From assembly GCA_036262075.1 (NCBI GenBank), contig DATAJO010000021.1, positions 1 to 64,000 on the forward strand: a stretch of 64,000 nucleotides of DNA, in the 5' to 3' direction. This DNA is from JACDBZ01 sp036262075 (GTDB lineage: Bacteria > Chloroflexota > Limnocylindria > QHBO01). Below are positions 42,881-50,558 of the stretch, one piece after another; the stretch's first letter is position 1; every line of letters starts with the position of its first letter. The position numbers and the translations under genes were made by a program. The notes under the pieces were generated by a model. It searched no databases and was not told the DNA's origin. It worked only from the letters and a program-made list of their open reading frames with translations.

Positions 42881-43968
42881 GCCGCGCGGCGATCGCCATC
42901 GTCGCAGCACTCGTCGCCGTCGTCGGGATCGGCGCGGCGCTCGTCTGGCTCGTCCGGCCGTTCGACCCGGTCGTCACCCAGGTCGTCCAGGACGGGCTCG
43001 AGCACCCGTGGGACCTCGCCTTCGACGACGAGGGCCGCATGATCGTCACCGAGCGCGCCGGGCGCGTCCTCGTCTTCGCCTCTGGCGAGCCCGGCGCCGA
43101 GCTGCTCCACACCGCGACGATCCCCGACGTCCGCGCCGAGCTCGAGTCGGGCCTGATGGGCATCGCCGTGACCGGCGACCAGGTCATCGTCTGCGCCTCG
43201 CGCGATGCGGGCGGCGATGGCGGCGCGCCGTGGCGGGTCGAGCTCCTGCGCGCGACCATTGCCGTCGACGGCTCGCTGAGCCCGTTCGAGGCGCTGCCGA
43301 TTGGCGAGGCGATCGGGGGCCCGCGCCACCAGGGCTGCGCGGTCGAGATCGACGCCGACGGGTCCGTGTGGCTGACGATCGGCGACGCGAACATCGCGGG
43401 TCTGGACAACCCGGCGCAGGACCCTTCGGCGCTCAACGGCAAGGTGCTCCGCGTCGCGCTCGACGGCACGGCGACGAACGTGGTCAGCATCGGCCATCGC
43501 AACCCGCAGGGCATCGCCATCCGCTCGGACGGCATGGTCGTCGTGGCCGAGCACGGCACCGATGTCAACGACGAGCTCAACGTCATCGTCGCGGGCGCGA
43601 ACTACGGCTACCCGTGCTGGACGGGAGCCGATACGCCGGGCCCGTGGCCCGACGGCTGCGGCCCGGCAAGCGACTACGCCGCCCCGGCGTGGGCCTCCGG
43701 CTCGCCGACGCTGGCGACATCCGGCGCCACGTTCCTGACCGGTGACTCTTGGGGCGACTGGGAAGGCGACCTCGTCGTCACCACCCTGAAGGAGGAGGAC
43801 CTCCGCCGATTCACCGTCTCGCCCGACGGCGAGATCGCCGAGGTCGAGACGCTGCTCGACAGGCGATTCGGCCGCCTGCGGGCGGCCGTCATCGGTCCCG
43901 ATGGCGCGCTGTACCTGTCGACGAGCAACGGCAACGACGACCGGATCGTGCGCGTCGTCCGCCGCTAG
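42877..43968 (+). CDS. PQQ-dependent aldose-sugar-dehydrogenase-like protein, probable CTG start
   Basis: A 363-residue exported or membrane-anchored six-bladed beta-propeller. An N-terminal hydrophobic segment (IAIVAALVAVVGIGAALVWLV) precedes VVQDGLEHPWDLAFDDEGRMIVTERAGRVLVF. Later blocks are GPRHQGCAVEIDADGSVWLTIGDAN, NGKVLRVALDGT, SIGHRNPQGIAI and VAEHGTDVNDELNVIVAGANYGYP, typical of soluble glucose/aldose sugar dehydrogenases. The open frame reaches back to a CTG at 42877 that overlaps the cyclase stop as CTGA. The first ATG (43039) would delete the signal and the first propeller strand, so CTG is the best start. Confidence 0.87.
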   Translation: MSRAAIAIVAALVAVVGIGAALVWLVRPFDPVVTQVVQDGLEHPWDLAFDDEGRMIVTERAGRVLVFASGEPGAELLHTATIPDVRAELESGLMGIAVTGDQVIVCASRDAGGDGGAPWRVELLRATIAVDGSLSPFEALPIGEAIGGPRHQGCAVEIDADGSVWLTIGDANIAGLDNPAQDPSALNGKVLRVALDGTATNVVSIGHRNPQGIAIRSDGMVVVAEHGTDVNDELNVIVAGANYGYPCWTGADTPGPWPDGCGPASDYAAPAWASGSPTLATSGATFLTGDSWGDWEGDLVVTTLKEEDLRRFTVSPDGEIAEVETLLDRRFGRLRAAVIGPDGALYLSTSNGNDDRIVRVVRR

Positions 43969-44015
43969 CATCGCCGCGGCCGAATCGTCCGCCGATCAGT
44001 CCTCGGGGTCGCGGC

Positions 44016-44032
44016 GCTGGCAGATCGCCAGC
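44016..44032. terminator. Small hairpin between convergent genes
   Basis: A 6-bp stem (GCTGGC / GCCAGC) with a 5-nt loop between the sugar-dehydrogenase stop and the convergent unknown gene. Weak. Confidence 0.3.
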
Positions 44033-44051
44033 TGCGGAGCGCGTGTGCCGC

Positions 44052-44891
44052 TCAGCCCGGGAGCACCACGCCGATATCGCGCAAGCGGCCTATGGCCGCC
44101 ATCACCGCGTCGAAGTGCTTGCTTCGCTTTGGAGCCACGATGACGGTATCGGCGAATCCCGATTCCAAGAACCGCTCTAGATGGACCCACAAGTACGAGT
44201 CTTCAGCCGCGGCGCGCCAATCGCGCCCGAGACAAGACTCGCGCGTGACGATGACCTGCGTCTCCGGGTCGCGCCGGTACAGACGCGCTGGGACGTCAGC
44301 CCACTCGTTGTCGAACGAGGTGAACTCTGCTTGGCTGATGTCCAAAGCCCAGTCAACGCTTCGGTAGTACCTGGCGTTCGCTTCCATGAATCGCTCGCGA
44401 ACCGTGCGGTCTTTCGGATCGAACGCATACGCGTGCGGGTACGGCAACACGCTGACCGATCCGGTGATCCTGCCTCGGACCGTTACGTGCTTGAAGACCG
44501 ATCCCCCGATGCTCTGTGGCCCCCACTTGCCGCGGTGGATCCAGACCGTGTCCAGCGTGCTGTCCTCGATGACCAGTGGCCCGAGATCGGAGGCTGTGAC
44601 GTGACACCGCTCCACGTGCAAGCGTCGAACTGTTGGCCTCTCCTGGAGCGAGCGCTGCTGGGGGTGCTGCCACATCTCGAAGCGCGAACGAATGAGGGTC
44701 ACTTCCTCGAGGGGATCTGCCAGAACGTAGGATCCGCCGCCGTAGACCATGTCGGCCGCGACTGTCGCGTTCTCGACGACGGTTTGGCTAGTCACTTGGC
44801 GTGGCGGAACCTTCTCGGGAGGCGCATCCCGCTTGTGCCCGTCGACGAGCTCCACCAGCCGTCCCCAGCGGCTTCGTTTGCGCGCGGTCAT
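44052..44891 (-). CDS. Unrecognised protein beside tRNA-Pro, possible beta-helix
   Basis: A 279-residue protein (ATG at 44891) I cannot assign. The middle contains repeated short strands ending in V/I (VIEDSTLDTVWIHRGKWG, VFKHVTVRGRITGSVSVL), suggesting a small right-handed beta-helix. The C-terminus has FADTVIVAPKRSKHFDAVMAAIGRLRDIGVVLPG. The same frame continues upstream to a TTG at 45008 and would add an N-terminal stretch with four cysteines (ACSARGCERVSDAVSCNDCG), which could be a zinc ribbon. That start would lie inside the tRNA terminator hairpin. Third-position GC is lower than in neighbours, and it abuts a tRNA gene, both hints of horizontal transfer. No integrase or attachment repeat was found. 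Confidence 0.6.
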   Translation of the reverse strand: MTARKRSRWGRLVELVDGHKRDAPPEKVPPRQVTSQTVVENATVAADMVYGGGSYVLADPLEEVTLIRSRFEMWQHPQQRSLQERPTVRRLHVERCHVTASDLGPLVIEDSTLDTVWIHRGKWGPQSIGGSVFKHVTVRGRITGSVSVLPYPHAYAFDPKDRTVRERFMEANARYYRSVDWALDISQAEFTSFDNEWADVPARLYRRDPETQVIVTRESCLGRDWRAAAEDSYLWVHLERFLESGFADTVIVAPKRSKHFDAVMAAIGRLRDIGVVLPG

Positions 44892-45004
44892 TGAGCCCCA
44901 TTCAAGCCGGCCGATTCCAAACCCGCAATCGTTGCAACTCACCGCATCGCTCACGCGCTCGCATCCGCGCGCGGAGCACGCCTGGCTGTTGGGGATGGCG
45001 GCGT

Positions 45005-45022
45005 CCAAGTCGGAGGACTTGG
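45005..45022 (-). terminator. Hairpin downstream of tRNA-Pro
   Basis: A 7-bp perfect stem (CCAAGTC / GACTTGG) with a 4-nt loop begins 4 nt after the encoded CCA end. Confidence 0.5.
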
Positions 45023-45025
45023 GTA

Positions 45026-45103
<78 letters not shown>

Positions 45104-45117
45104 ACCGAAGAGGCCCA

Positions 45118-45147
45118 ATCCTAACAGCCGATCGGGAGGGGGTCCAA
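45118..45147 (-). promoter_or_regulatory. tRNA-Pro promoter (TTGGAC-N18-TAGGAT)
   Basis: The -35 TTGGAC (45142-45147) and -10 TAGGAT (45118-45123) on the minus strand place the transcript start near 45111, about 8 nt before the mature 5' end. Confidence 0.6.
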
Positions 45148-45179
45148 CCGCCGATCCGGCCATCGGCGGGGTCCATCGG

Positions 45180-45185
45180 TATAGT
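45180..45185 (+). promoter_or_regulatory. Leaderless -10 box (TATAGT) of the mannosyltransferase-like gene
   Basis: TATAGT (five of six) ends 8 nt before the ATG at 45194. Confidence 0.55.
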
Positions 45186-45193
45186 GCCGCGGG

Positions 45194-46345
45194 ATGTTCG
45201 GCCCGAGCACGCGACGCACCGACCTCATGCTCGTCGCCGCCACGCTGGCGGTGAAGCTGGCCGTGTTCGTCATCGGCTTCGTGGGCCTGTGGCTGGTGAG
45301 CGGGCACGTCCCGAACCTGACCGAGCCATGGGACCGATGGGACGCGCCGCACTACACCGATATCGCCGTCTTCGGCTACATGGCGCACGACCCGGGCACG
45401 CTCCACGAGCCCGGCTACCAGCAGGTGTACCCCGGCGACGTCGACCTGTACATCGTCTTCTTCCCGCTCTTCCCGTGGCTCGTCGGCGCCGTGAACGTCG
45501 TGGTCGGCGCGCCGGCGGTGTCCGCCCTGATCGTGAGCACCATCGCGTCGCTGTTCGTCGCGCCCGTCCTGTATCGCCTCGTGGCGATCGACCTCGGCCA
45601 TCGGGTCGGCATGCTGGCGGCGCTGTTCCTGCTGATCTTTCCGACGGCGTATTTCCTCCATATCGGCTACACCGAGGCGCTGTTCCTGGCGCTCGCCTTC
45701 GGCTCGCTGTGGCTGGCGCGGACCGGCCGATGGTGGTGGGCCGGGGGCATCGGCCTGCTGGCGGCGCTGGCGCGGATCAACGGCCTCGTGCTCGTGCCCG
45801 CCCTCGCCGTGGAGGCCGTCCTCCAGTGGCGTCGCGACCGGGCCGTCCCGTGGACGGCCGTGGCGGCGATGGCCCTCGTCGGCATCGGCTTCGGGATCTA
45901 CCTCGGGCTGAACTGGATCGTGTACGGCGATCCGCTCGCGTTCACCGAGATCCAGCGCACGCACTGGTTCAAGCATCTCGAGTGGCCGTGGACCGGGATC
46001 GGGAACATCACCGGCTGGCTGTCGGATCCGAACCCGGACTCGGCGCTCCTCTACGGCTGGGCCGAGCTGGCGGCGATCTTCCTCGGGCTCGTCGCGACGA
46101 TCGCCACCGCGATCTGGTGGCGTGCCTCGTGGGCGGCGTGGATGGCCGGCAACTGGCTGATCATGGTCAGCACGTCGTTCGTCATCAGCGTCCCGCGCTA
46201 CGTGCTCGTCCTGTTCGGGATCGTCGTCGGCTTCGCGGTCATCGCCGATCGGTGGCCGAAGGTAGGCTGGCTGCTCGCGGCGGCATCGGCATTCGCGATG
46301 GCCTGGTTCACCTGGCGCTTCGCCGTCGGCCTCTGGGCGTTCTGA
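45194..46345 (+). CDS. PIG-V-like polyprenol-dependent mannosyltransferase family membrane protein
   Basis: A 383-residue polytopic GT-C-fold protein with about nine spans. The first extracytoplasmic loop has the acidic catalytic signature TEPWDRWDAPHYTDIAVFGY (about 43-62), resembling the WD...H motif of PIG-V mannosyltransferases. Other blocks are LYIVFFPLFPWLVG, FPTAYFLHIGYTEALFLAL and ARINGLVLVPAL. Such enzymes use a lipid-linked sugar outside the membrane. Donor and acceptor are unknown, but glycosylation of wall polymers or secreted proteins fits the surface-related genes nearby. Divergent from tRNA-Pro. Confidence 0.85.
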   Translation: MFGPSTRRTDLMLVAATLAVKLAVFVIGFVGLWLVSGHVPNLTEPWDRWDAPHYTDIAVFGYMAHDPGTLHEPGYQQVYPGDVDLYIVFFPLFPWLVGAVNVVVGAPAVSALIVSTIASLFVAPVLYRLVAIDLGHRVGMLAALFLLIFPTAYFLHIGYTEALFLALAFGSLWLARTGRWWWAGGIGLLAALARINGLVLVPALAVEAVLQWRRDRAVPWTAVAAMALVGIGFGIYLGLNWIVYGDPLAFTEIQRTHWFKHLEWPWTGIGNITGWLSDPNPDSALLYGWAELAAIFLGLVATIATAIWWRASWAAWMAGNWLIMVSTSFVISVPRYVLVLFGIVVGFAVIADRWPKVGWLLAAASAFAMAWFTWRFAVGLWAF

Positions 46346-46481
46346 CCGGGGAGCGCGGAACCACGGGACACGCAAATGTCCCGAAGGAACCGCGGCGATC
46401 GTTGAGGTGATCTCGGATCAGCCAGCTGCCCCTTCGGGACGACCTGATGGTGCCACGCCGCACCGGCCCGATTCAAGCCCG

Positions 46482-46521
46482 GTTGTCCACGAACTTCGCT
46501 ACGATTCGGCGAGTTGTCCAC
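46482..46521 (+). promoter_or_regulatory. Two DnaA-box-like direct repeats (GTTGTCCAC) around a -10 box
   Basis: GTTGTCCAC at 46482-46490 and 46513-46521, 31 bp apart (three turns). The second reads TTGTCCACA, the high-GC DnaA-box consensus. TACGAT (46500-46505) lies between as the likely -10 of the cupredoxin gene. No dnaA or dnaN is near. Confidence 0.4.
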
Positions 46522-46546
46522 AGCGTTTCCGGAACGAGGTTCGCCG

Positions 46547-47089
46547 ATGCCCGCCACCCGCCTGAGCCGATCGCCGATCCAGCCGCTCGCCCTGCTCGGG
46601 CTGCTGCTGGCCGTCGCAGCGGCAATCGCCCTGGCGCTCGCTCCGGCGAGCGGCGTCCGGGCAGGGAGCTCGCACCTCGTCGAGATCGAGGACTTCGCCT
46701 TCACCCCGGCGACGCTGACGATCCAGGTCGGCGAGACGGTGACCTGGACGAACCTCGACCAGGTCGAGCACACGGCCACGAGCACGTCCGGGGCGTTCGA
46801 CTCCGGGCTCCTCGGGCAGGGCGAGAGCTACAGCGTCACGTTCACCGAGGCCGGCACGTACGACTACCTCTGCACGCCGCACCCGTCGATGACCGGGCAG
46901 ATCGTCGTGGTCGCCGCGCCGACGGCCCCGACCCCCGCGCCGAGCCAGGCGACGTCGGGGGGCGAGCTGCCGGACGTCGCGACCGCGCCGCCGCCCTCCA
47001 CCGACCCTCGGGCGCCGATCGGGATCGCGCTGCTCGCGGCCCTGGGACTGGTCCTGGCCGCCACGCTCCGCCGGCGCGCCACTCGCTGA
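46547..47089 (+). CDS. Membrane-anchored cupredoxin (plastocyanin/azurin-like)
   Basis: A 180-residue exported blue-copper-like protein. Signal peptide (about 10-38), a plastocyanin-type domain at about 42-125 with complete type-1 copper ligands (His in VEHTATS, Cys in YDYLCTPHPSM, His and Met in the same loop), then a Pro/Ala/Ser linker and a C-terminal membrane segment (PIGIALLAALGLVLAATL) with a basic tail. It could shuttle electrons at the outer face of the membrane, for example toward the oxidase encoded at the left of the window. GAGG lies 7 nt before the ATG. It may be affected by DnaA-like sites in its promoter. Confidence 0.9.
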   Translation: MPATRLSRSPIQPLALLGLLLAVAAAIALALAPASGVRAGSSHLVEIEDFAFTPATLTIQVGETVTWTNLDQVEHTATSTSGAFDSGLLGQGESYSVTFTEAGTYDYLCTPHPSMTGQIVVVAAPTAPTPAPSQATSGGELPDVATAPPPSTDPRAPIGIALLAALGLVLAATLRRRATR

Positions 47090-47099
47090 CCGGCGCCGC

Positions 47100-48629
47100 T
47101 CAACCCGCCCAGCCGGTCGCCCGCGCCCGCTCCAGGGCCGGCTCGATCCAGCCGCCGAGCTCGCCGACCGGCCCCGACCCGGCGAGGTAGCCGTCGGGCC
47201 GGACGAGCCATCCGCGGCCCTCGCCGTACGGCGTGCCTGCTCCCACGACCACGGTCTCGACACGTGGCGCTCCGGGGACGTCGCGCGGGACGACGAGGAC
47301 GAACCCCGACCCCAACCGGTCGCGGAGGCGCGAGCCGTCGGCCAGGTGGACGTCGGGCGCCACGGTACCGTGACGGGGCAGCCCGGGCTCCGGCGGTCCA
47401 TCGGCGGCGTACCGGGCGGGCTCGGCGAGGCGGCCGGAGTTCACCCGGCGCCGGAACCAGCCCGACCACGGTGCGAGGCGCAGGACGGTGTTGCGCCACA
47501 TCCGCCGCCGCGGGCCGTGTGGCGTGAGGAAGCGCATCGTCGCCTCGGTGGCGGCGAGGTTCTCGAGCGCGGCCGTTCTCCGCTCGACCTCGTACGTGTC
47601 GAGCAGCGATTCCGGCGCGCCGCCGAGCACCGCAGCGAGCTTCCAGGCGAGGTTCTCCGCATCGGCGACGCCCGAGTTCATGCCCCGCGCGCCGAACGGC
47701 GACATGACGTGGGCCGCGTCGCCGGCGAGGAACGCGCGGCCGGCGCGGAAGGCATCGGCGAGGCGCTGGCTGAATCGGTAGGCGGTGAGCCAAACGAGCT
47801 CGTAGTCCGCATCGGCCCCGACGACGGCCCGGATGCGCGCGTCGAGCCGGCCGGACCGGCGCTCGGCGTCGACATCGGTCTCCGGCGGGACCTGCCAGTC
47901 GATGCGCCAGATGCCGTCCGGCTGCGGATGGAGCAGGACCTGGCGGCCGGGGTTCCAGGGCGGGTCGAAATGGAAATGGCGCTCGTGGGTGAACGGCAGG
48001 CGCACGCGCACGTCGGCGATGAGGAATCGGTCCTGGAACGTCAGGCCCGGAAAGCCGATGTCGAGCGCGTGGCGCACCCCCGAATGCGCGCCGTCACAGC
48101 CGACGAGGTAGCTGAACCGATGCTGCCGCGCCCCATCCGGCGTCTCGACGATCGCCGTCACGCCGTCGGGATCCTGGTCGACCGCGGCGAGCCGATGCCC
48201 CCACAGCACCTCGACCCCGAGCTCCCGGGCCCGCGCCTCGAGCCGCTCCTCCACCTCGGTCTGGCTGATGTTCACGAACGGCGGGAACTCCTCGTCGCTC
48301 GTCGGCAGGTCGATGCTGAACAGGAGGCGGCCCCTGAAATACGTGCGGCCGACGCGCCACTGGATGCCGCGGTCGGCGATCGCCTGCCCGACCCCCATCC
48401 GCTGCCAGATCTCGAGCGTCTCGCGCTGCATGCAGATGGCGCGTGAGCCGATGCGGGCGTGGTCCGGCTCGGCCTCGAGGATCGTGACCGGCACGCCGTG
48501 CTGCGCCAGCCGAGCGGCGAGGGTCAGCCCGACCGCCCCGGCGCCGACGACCCCGACCGCGGCGCCACGGTGGGGCGCGGGCTGTGGCCCCGTGGCAGGG
48601 TCAGTCCTGGAGGGCGTCCCAGACCTCAC
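47100..48629 (-). CDS. FAD-dependent aromatic monooxygenase (PHBH-fold)
   Basis: A 509-residue group A flavoprotein monooxygenase. GVVGAGAVGLTLAARLAQHGVPVTILEAE is the FAD-binding fold (about 25-54), YLVGCDGAHSGVRHALDI the DG motif near 165, and FLAGDAAHVMSPFGARGMNSGVADAENLAWKLAAVLGG the GD motif near 290. A thioredoxin-like C-terminal domain (about 400-509) follows, as in phenol or resorcinol hydroxylases and related 3-(3-hydroxyphenyl)propionate enzymes. The GTG at 48629 overlaps the upstream MBL gene by 29 bp, and no closer in-frame start exists before the Rossmann strand. The pair may degrade an aromatic compound together; the substrate is not known. Confidence 0.88.
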   Translation of the reverse strand: MRSGTPSRTDPATGPQPAPHRGAAVGVVGAGAVGLTLAARLAQHGVPVTILEAEPDHARIGSRAICMQRETLEIWQRMGVGQAIADRGIQWRVGRTYFRGRLLFSIDLPTSDEEFPPFVNISQTEVEERLEARARELGVEVLWGHRLAAVDQDPDGVTAIVETPDGARQHRFSYLVGCDGAHSGVRHALDIGFPGLTFQDRFLIADVRVRLPFTHERHFHFDPPWNPGRQVLLHPQPDGIWRIDWQVPPETDVDAERRSGRLDARIRAVVGADADYELVWLTAYRFSQRLADAFRAGRAFLAGDAAHVMSPFGARGMNSGVADAENLAWKLAAVLGGAPESLLDTYEVERRTAALENLAATEATMRFLTPHGPRRRMWRNTVLRLAPWSGWFRRRVNSGRLAEPARYAADGPPEPGLPRHGTVAPDVHLADGSRLRDRLGSGFVLVVPRDVPGAPRVETVVVGAGTPYGEGRGWLVRPDGYLAGSGPVGELGGWIEPALERARATGWAG

Positions 48630-49554
48630 GGTCGCGCTCGGCGGTCCAGATCCGGGGATGCGCGATGCCGTCGAGCTCGTCCCAGGTGCGCTGGACGTTG
48701 AACGGCATCGTGTGCTCGAAGATCGGGAAGCCCGCGTAGCGCGGTGCGAGGCGCTCGTGCGCGAGCCGGAACGCGTCCTTCAGCGTGCCCCCGCCGTCGC
48801 GCGCCTCGCGGGTGGCCTCGATCGTGGTGCGGATGAAGGCTCGCGTATCCTCGATCGCCTGCCTGACGGCCTCCCCGCGCACGACCGGCCCGCGGCCGCC
48901 GACGAGCTGATCGGCATCGAGGTCCGCCACCGCGTCGAGCGTCGTCGTCGACCATGCCTCGGGGTACGAGTCGCCCATGTACGGCGCGGCCTGCGCCTCG
49001 ACGAGGTCGCCGGCGAACAGGATCCGCTCCTCGGGCAGCCAGACGACGATGTCGCCCGAGGTGTGGCCGAGGCCGAGGTGGCGCAGCTCGACCCGCCGGT
49101 CGCCGATCTCGAGCGCCAGCGCTTCGGTGAACGTGTCGGTCGGTCGCGTGAGGCCGGGAATCGTCTCGGCGCCCTGGAAGAGCCGCGGCATCCGGCCCTG
49201 CTCGCTCGCCCAGTCCTCCATGCCGCGCTCCTCGATGAGCGCCGCCGTGTTCGCGTGGGCCACGATCCGCCGGGCGTCGAACGCCGATGCGCCGAGCGTG
49301 CGCACGGCGTGGTAGTGGGTCAGCACGAGGTCGCCGAACGGCAGGTCGCCGACGTTCGCCCGCAGCTCGTCGATCCAGCGTCGCGCCATGAGGGGCGTCG
49401 CCCGGGCCTCGATGGCGGTGATCGCATCGGTACCGACGATGGCGCCGACGTTCGGGTCGCCCTCGGCGGTGTAGGCCACCACGCCCGGGGCGAGCACCTC
49501 GAGCCTCGCCTGCTTCTCGTCGAGATCGGCGCTGGATGCGAACGGTTTCGGCAT
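48601..49554 (-). CDS. MBL-fold metallo-hydrolase with altered HxHxDH motif
   Basis: A 317-residue metallo-beta-lactamase-fold protein. The usual HxHxDH is LTHYHAVRTLG (about 79-89), which keeps the first two histidines but has Val and Arg where Asp and His are expected. Later ligands remain (GLGHTSGDIVVWLP and ILFAGDLVEAQAAPYMGDSYPEAW). The metal count is therefore probably reduced to one. I recall THYHAVRVLGA in a subgroup of MBL proteins of unknown role. It is the first gene of a pair with the FAD monooxygenase. Leaderless ATG, with TATCAT ending 7 nt before. Confidence 0.86.
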   Translation of the reverse strand: MPKPFASSADLDEKQARLEVLAPGVVAYTAEGDPNVGAIVGTDAITAIEARATPLMARRWIDELRANVGDLPFGDLVLTHYHAVRTLGASAFDARRIVAHANTAALIEERGMEDWASEQGRMPRLFQGAETIPGLTRPTDTFTEALALEIGDRRVELRHLGLGHTSGDIVVWLPEERILFAGDLVEAQAAPYMGDSYPEAWSTTTLDAVADLDADQLVGGRGPVVRGEAVRQAIEDTRAFIRTTIEATREARDGGGTLKDAFRLAHERLAPRYAGFPIFEHTMPFNVQRTWDELDGIAHPRIWTAERDREVWDALQD

Positions 49555-49561
49555 CGGACCG

Positions 49562-49567
49562 ATGATA
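49562..49567 (-). promoter_or_regulatory. Leaderless -10 box (TATCAT) of the MBL gene
   Basis: TATCAT on the minus strand ends 7 nt before the ATG at 49554. Confidence 0.55.
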
Positions 49568-49668
49568 CCGGTCGATTTCGCCCCGCCCGAGGCTCGCCGC
49601 GCCCGTACGATGCCGGTCGGTGGGCCGCCGGCGCGGCGGCCCGTGTCGTACAGGAGGGCGCCCGCCCA

Positions 49669-50472
49669 ATGGACTCATCCGCTGCCCAATCGATGCCATC
49701 CGCCCCGGCCCCGCGACGGACGCGACGCATCGGCCTCGTGCTCGGCCTCGTGCTCGCGCTGACCTCGTTGCCGGCGCTCGTGCTCGCCTCGCACCAGTTC
49801 GCCGACGTGCCGACCGGCAACCCGTACCACGGCGACGTGGACGCGCTGGTCGACGCCGGCATCACGAACGGCTGCTCGGCCACGAATTACTGCCCGACCA
49901 GCCCGGTCAACCGCGGCCAGATGGCCGCCTTCCTGCACCGCGGCCTCGGCGTGACGGCCGCGAGCTATGGCGAGATCAGCCTGGCCGATTTCGAGGGTAG
50001 CTACATCGCCGAGATCGACATCCCCGCCGGCGGCGTGCCGGGCGGCGTCGGGTACGTCACCGTGACGGCCGACGTCAGCGTGCTGGTGATGGACCTGACG
50101 ATGTGCCCATGCGGCGTGCAGATCGGGATCGACCAACTCAACGGGCCCGCAACGTCGCCGCAGACCTGGTTCATCGTGCCCGACGCGGTGTACGGCGCGA
50201 CCCACGCCAACAGCGGCACGATCCAGTGGACGTTCCAGGTGCCGTCCGGCGAGGAGGCGAGCTTCGGGGCGTACGCGAATATCTTCACGCAGCCCATCGT
50301 GCTCGAGGGCGCCTCCACGCAGGGCATCAGCGAGGATCCGGGCGTGCTCCTCGCATCGATGACGGCCACGTACTCGCCGTTCGGCAGCGTCACCGTGCCG
50401 CCCCCGGTCAAGTCCGACGTGCCGAGCTTCGGCCAGCCGGAGCTGTCCGGGGAGCGAGCGGCCAACCGCTGA
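49669..50472 (+). CDS. Secreted protein with a single SLH domain, unknown C-terminal region
   Basis: A 267-residue exported protein. Signal peptide (IGLVLGLVLALTSLPALVLA), one SLH domain at about 41-95 (HQFADVPTGNPYHGDVDALVDAGITNGCSATNYCPTSPVNRGQMAAFLHRGLG) with a probable disulfide between the GC and YCP cysteines, then a beta-rich region (about 100-245) of unknown fold with VLVMDLTMCPCGVQIGIDQLNGP. One SLH domain is the minimum for wall binding, so it may oligomerise. AGGAGG lies 11 nt before the ATG. A terminator hairpin is at 50499. Confidence 0.87.
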   Translation: MDSSAAQSMPSAPAPRRTRRIGLVLGLVLALTSLPALVLASHQFADVPTGNPYHGDVDALVDAGITNGCSATNYCPTSPVNRGQMAAFLHRGLGVTAASYGEISLADFEGSYIAEIDIPAGGVPGGVGYVTVTADVSVLVMDLTMCPCGVQIGIDQLNGPATSPQTWFIVPDAVYGATHANSGTIQWTFQVPSGEEASFGAYANIFTQPIVLEGASTQGISEDPGVLLASMTATYSPFGSVTVPPPVKSDVPSFGQPELSGERAANR

Positions 50473-50498
50473 CGCCGATCTCCTCGGCACACCCGCAT

Positions 50499-50528
50499 CG
50501 AGGGCTGGGCGGCGACGTCCAGCCCTCG
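50499..50528. terminator. Bidirectional terminator between SLH gene and serA
   Basis: Perfect 10-bp stem (CGAGGGCTGG / CCAGCCCTCG) with a 10-nt loop between two convergent genes. Confidence 0.6.
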
Positions 50529-50558
50529 GTCCCTCTTCGGACGGTCGCCGGAGCCTGC

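Noticed and set aside
39350..42910. Minus-strand open frame of 1186 codons across the GH13, LLM and cyclase genes
   Set aside because: Its product is Arg/Asp/Val/Glu-rich without motifs, while the plus strand carries complete catalytic motifs in three genes.
46482..46521. Replication origin suggested by DnaA-like boxes
   Set aside because: Only two boxes, no AT-rich unwinding region, and no dnaA, dnaN, gyrase or parAB genes nearby.
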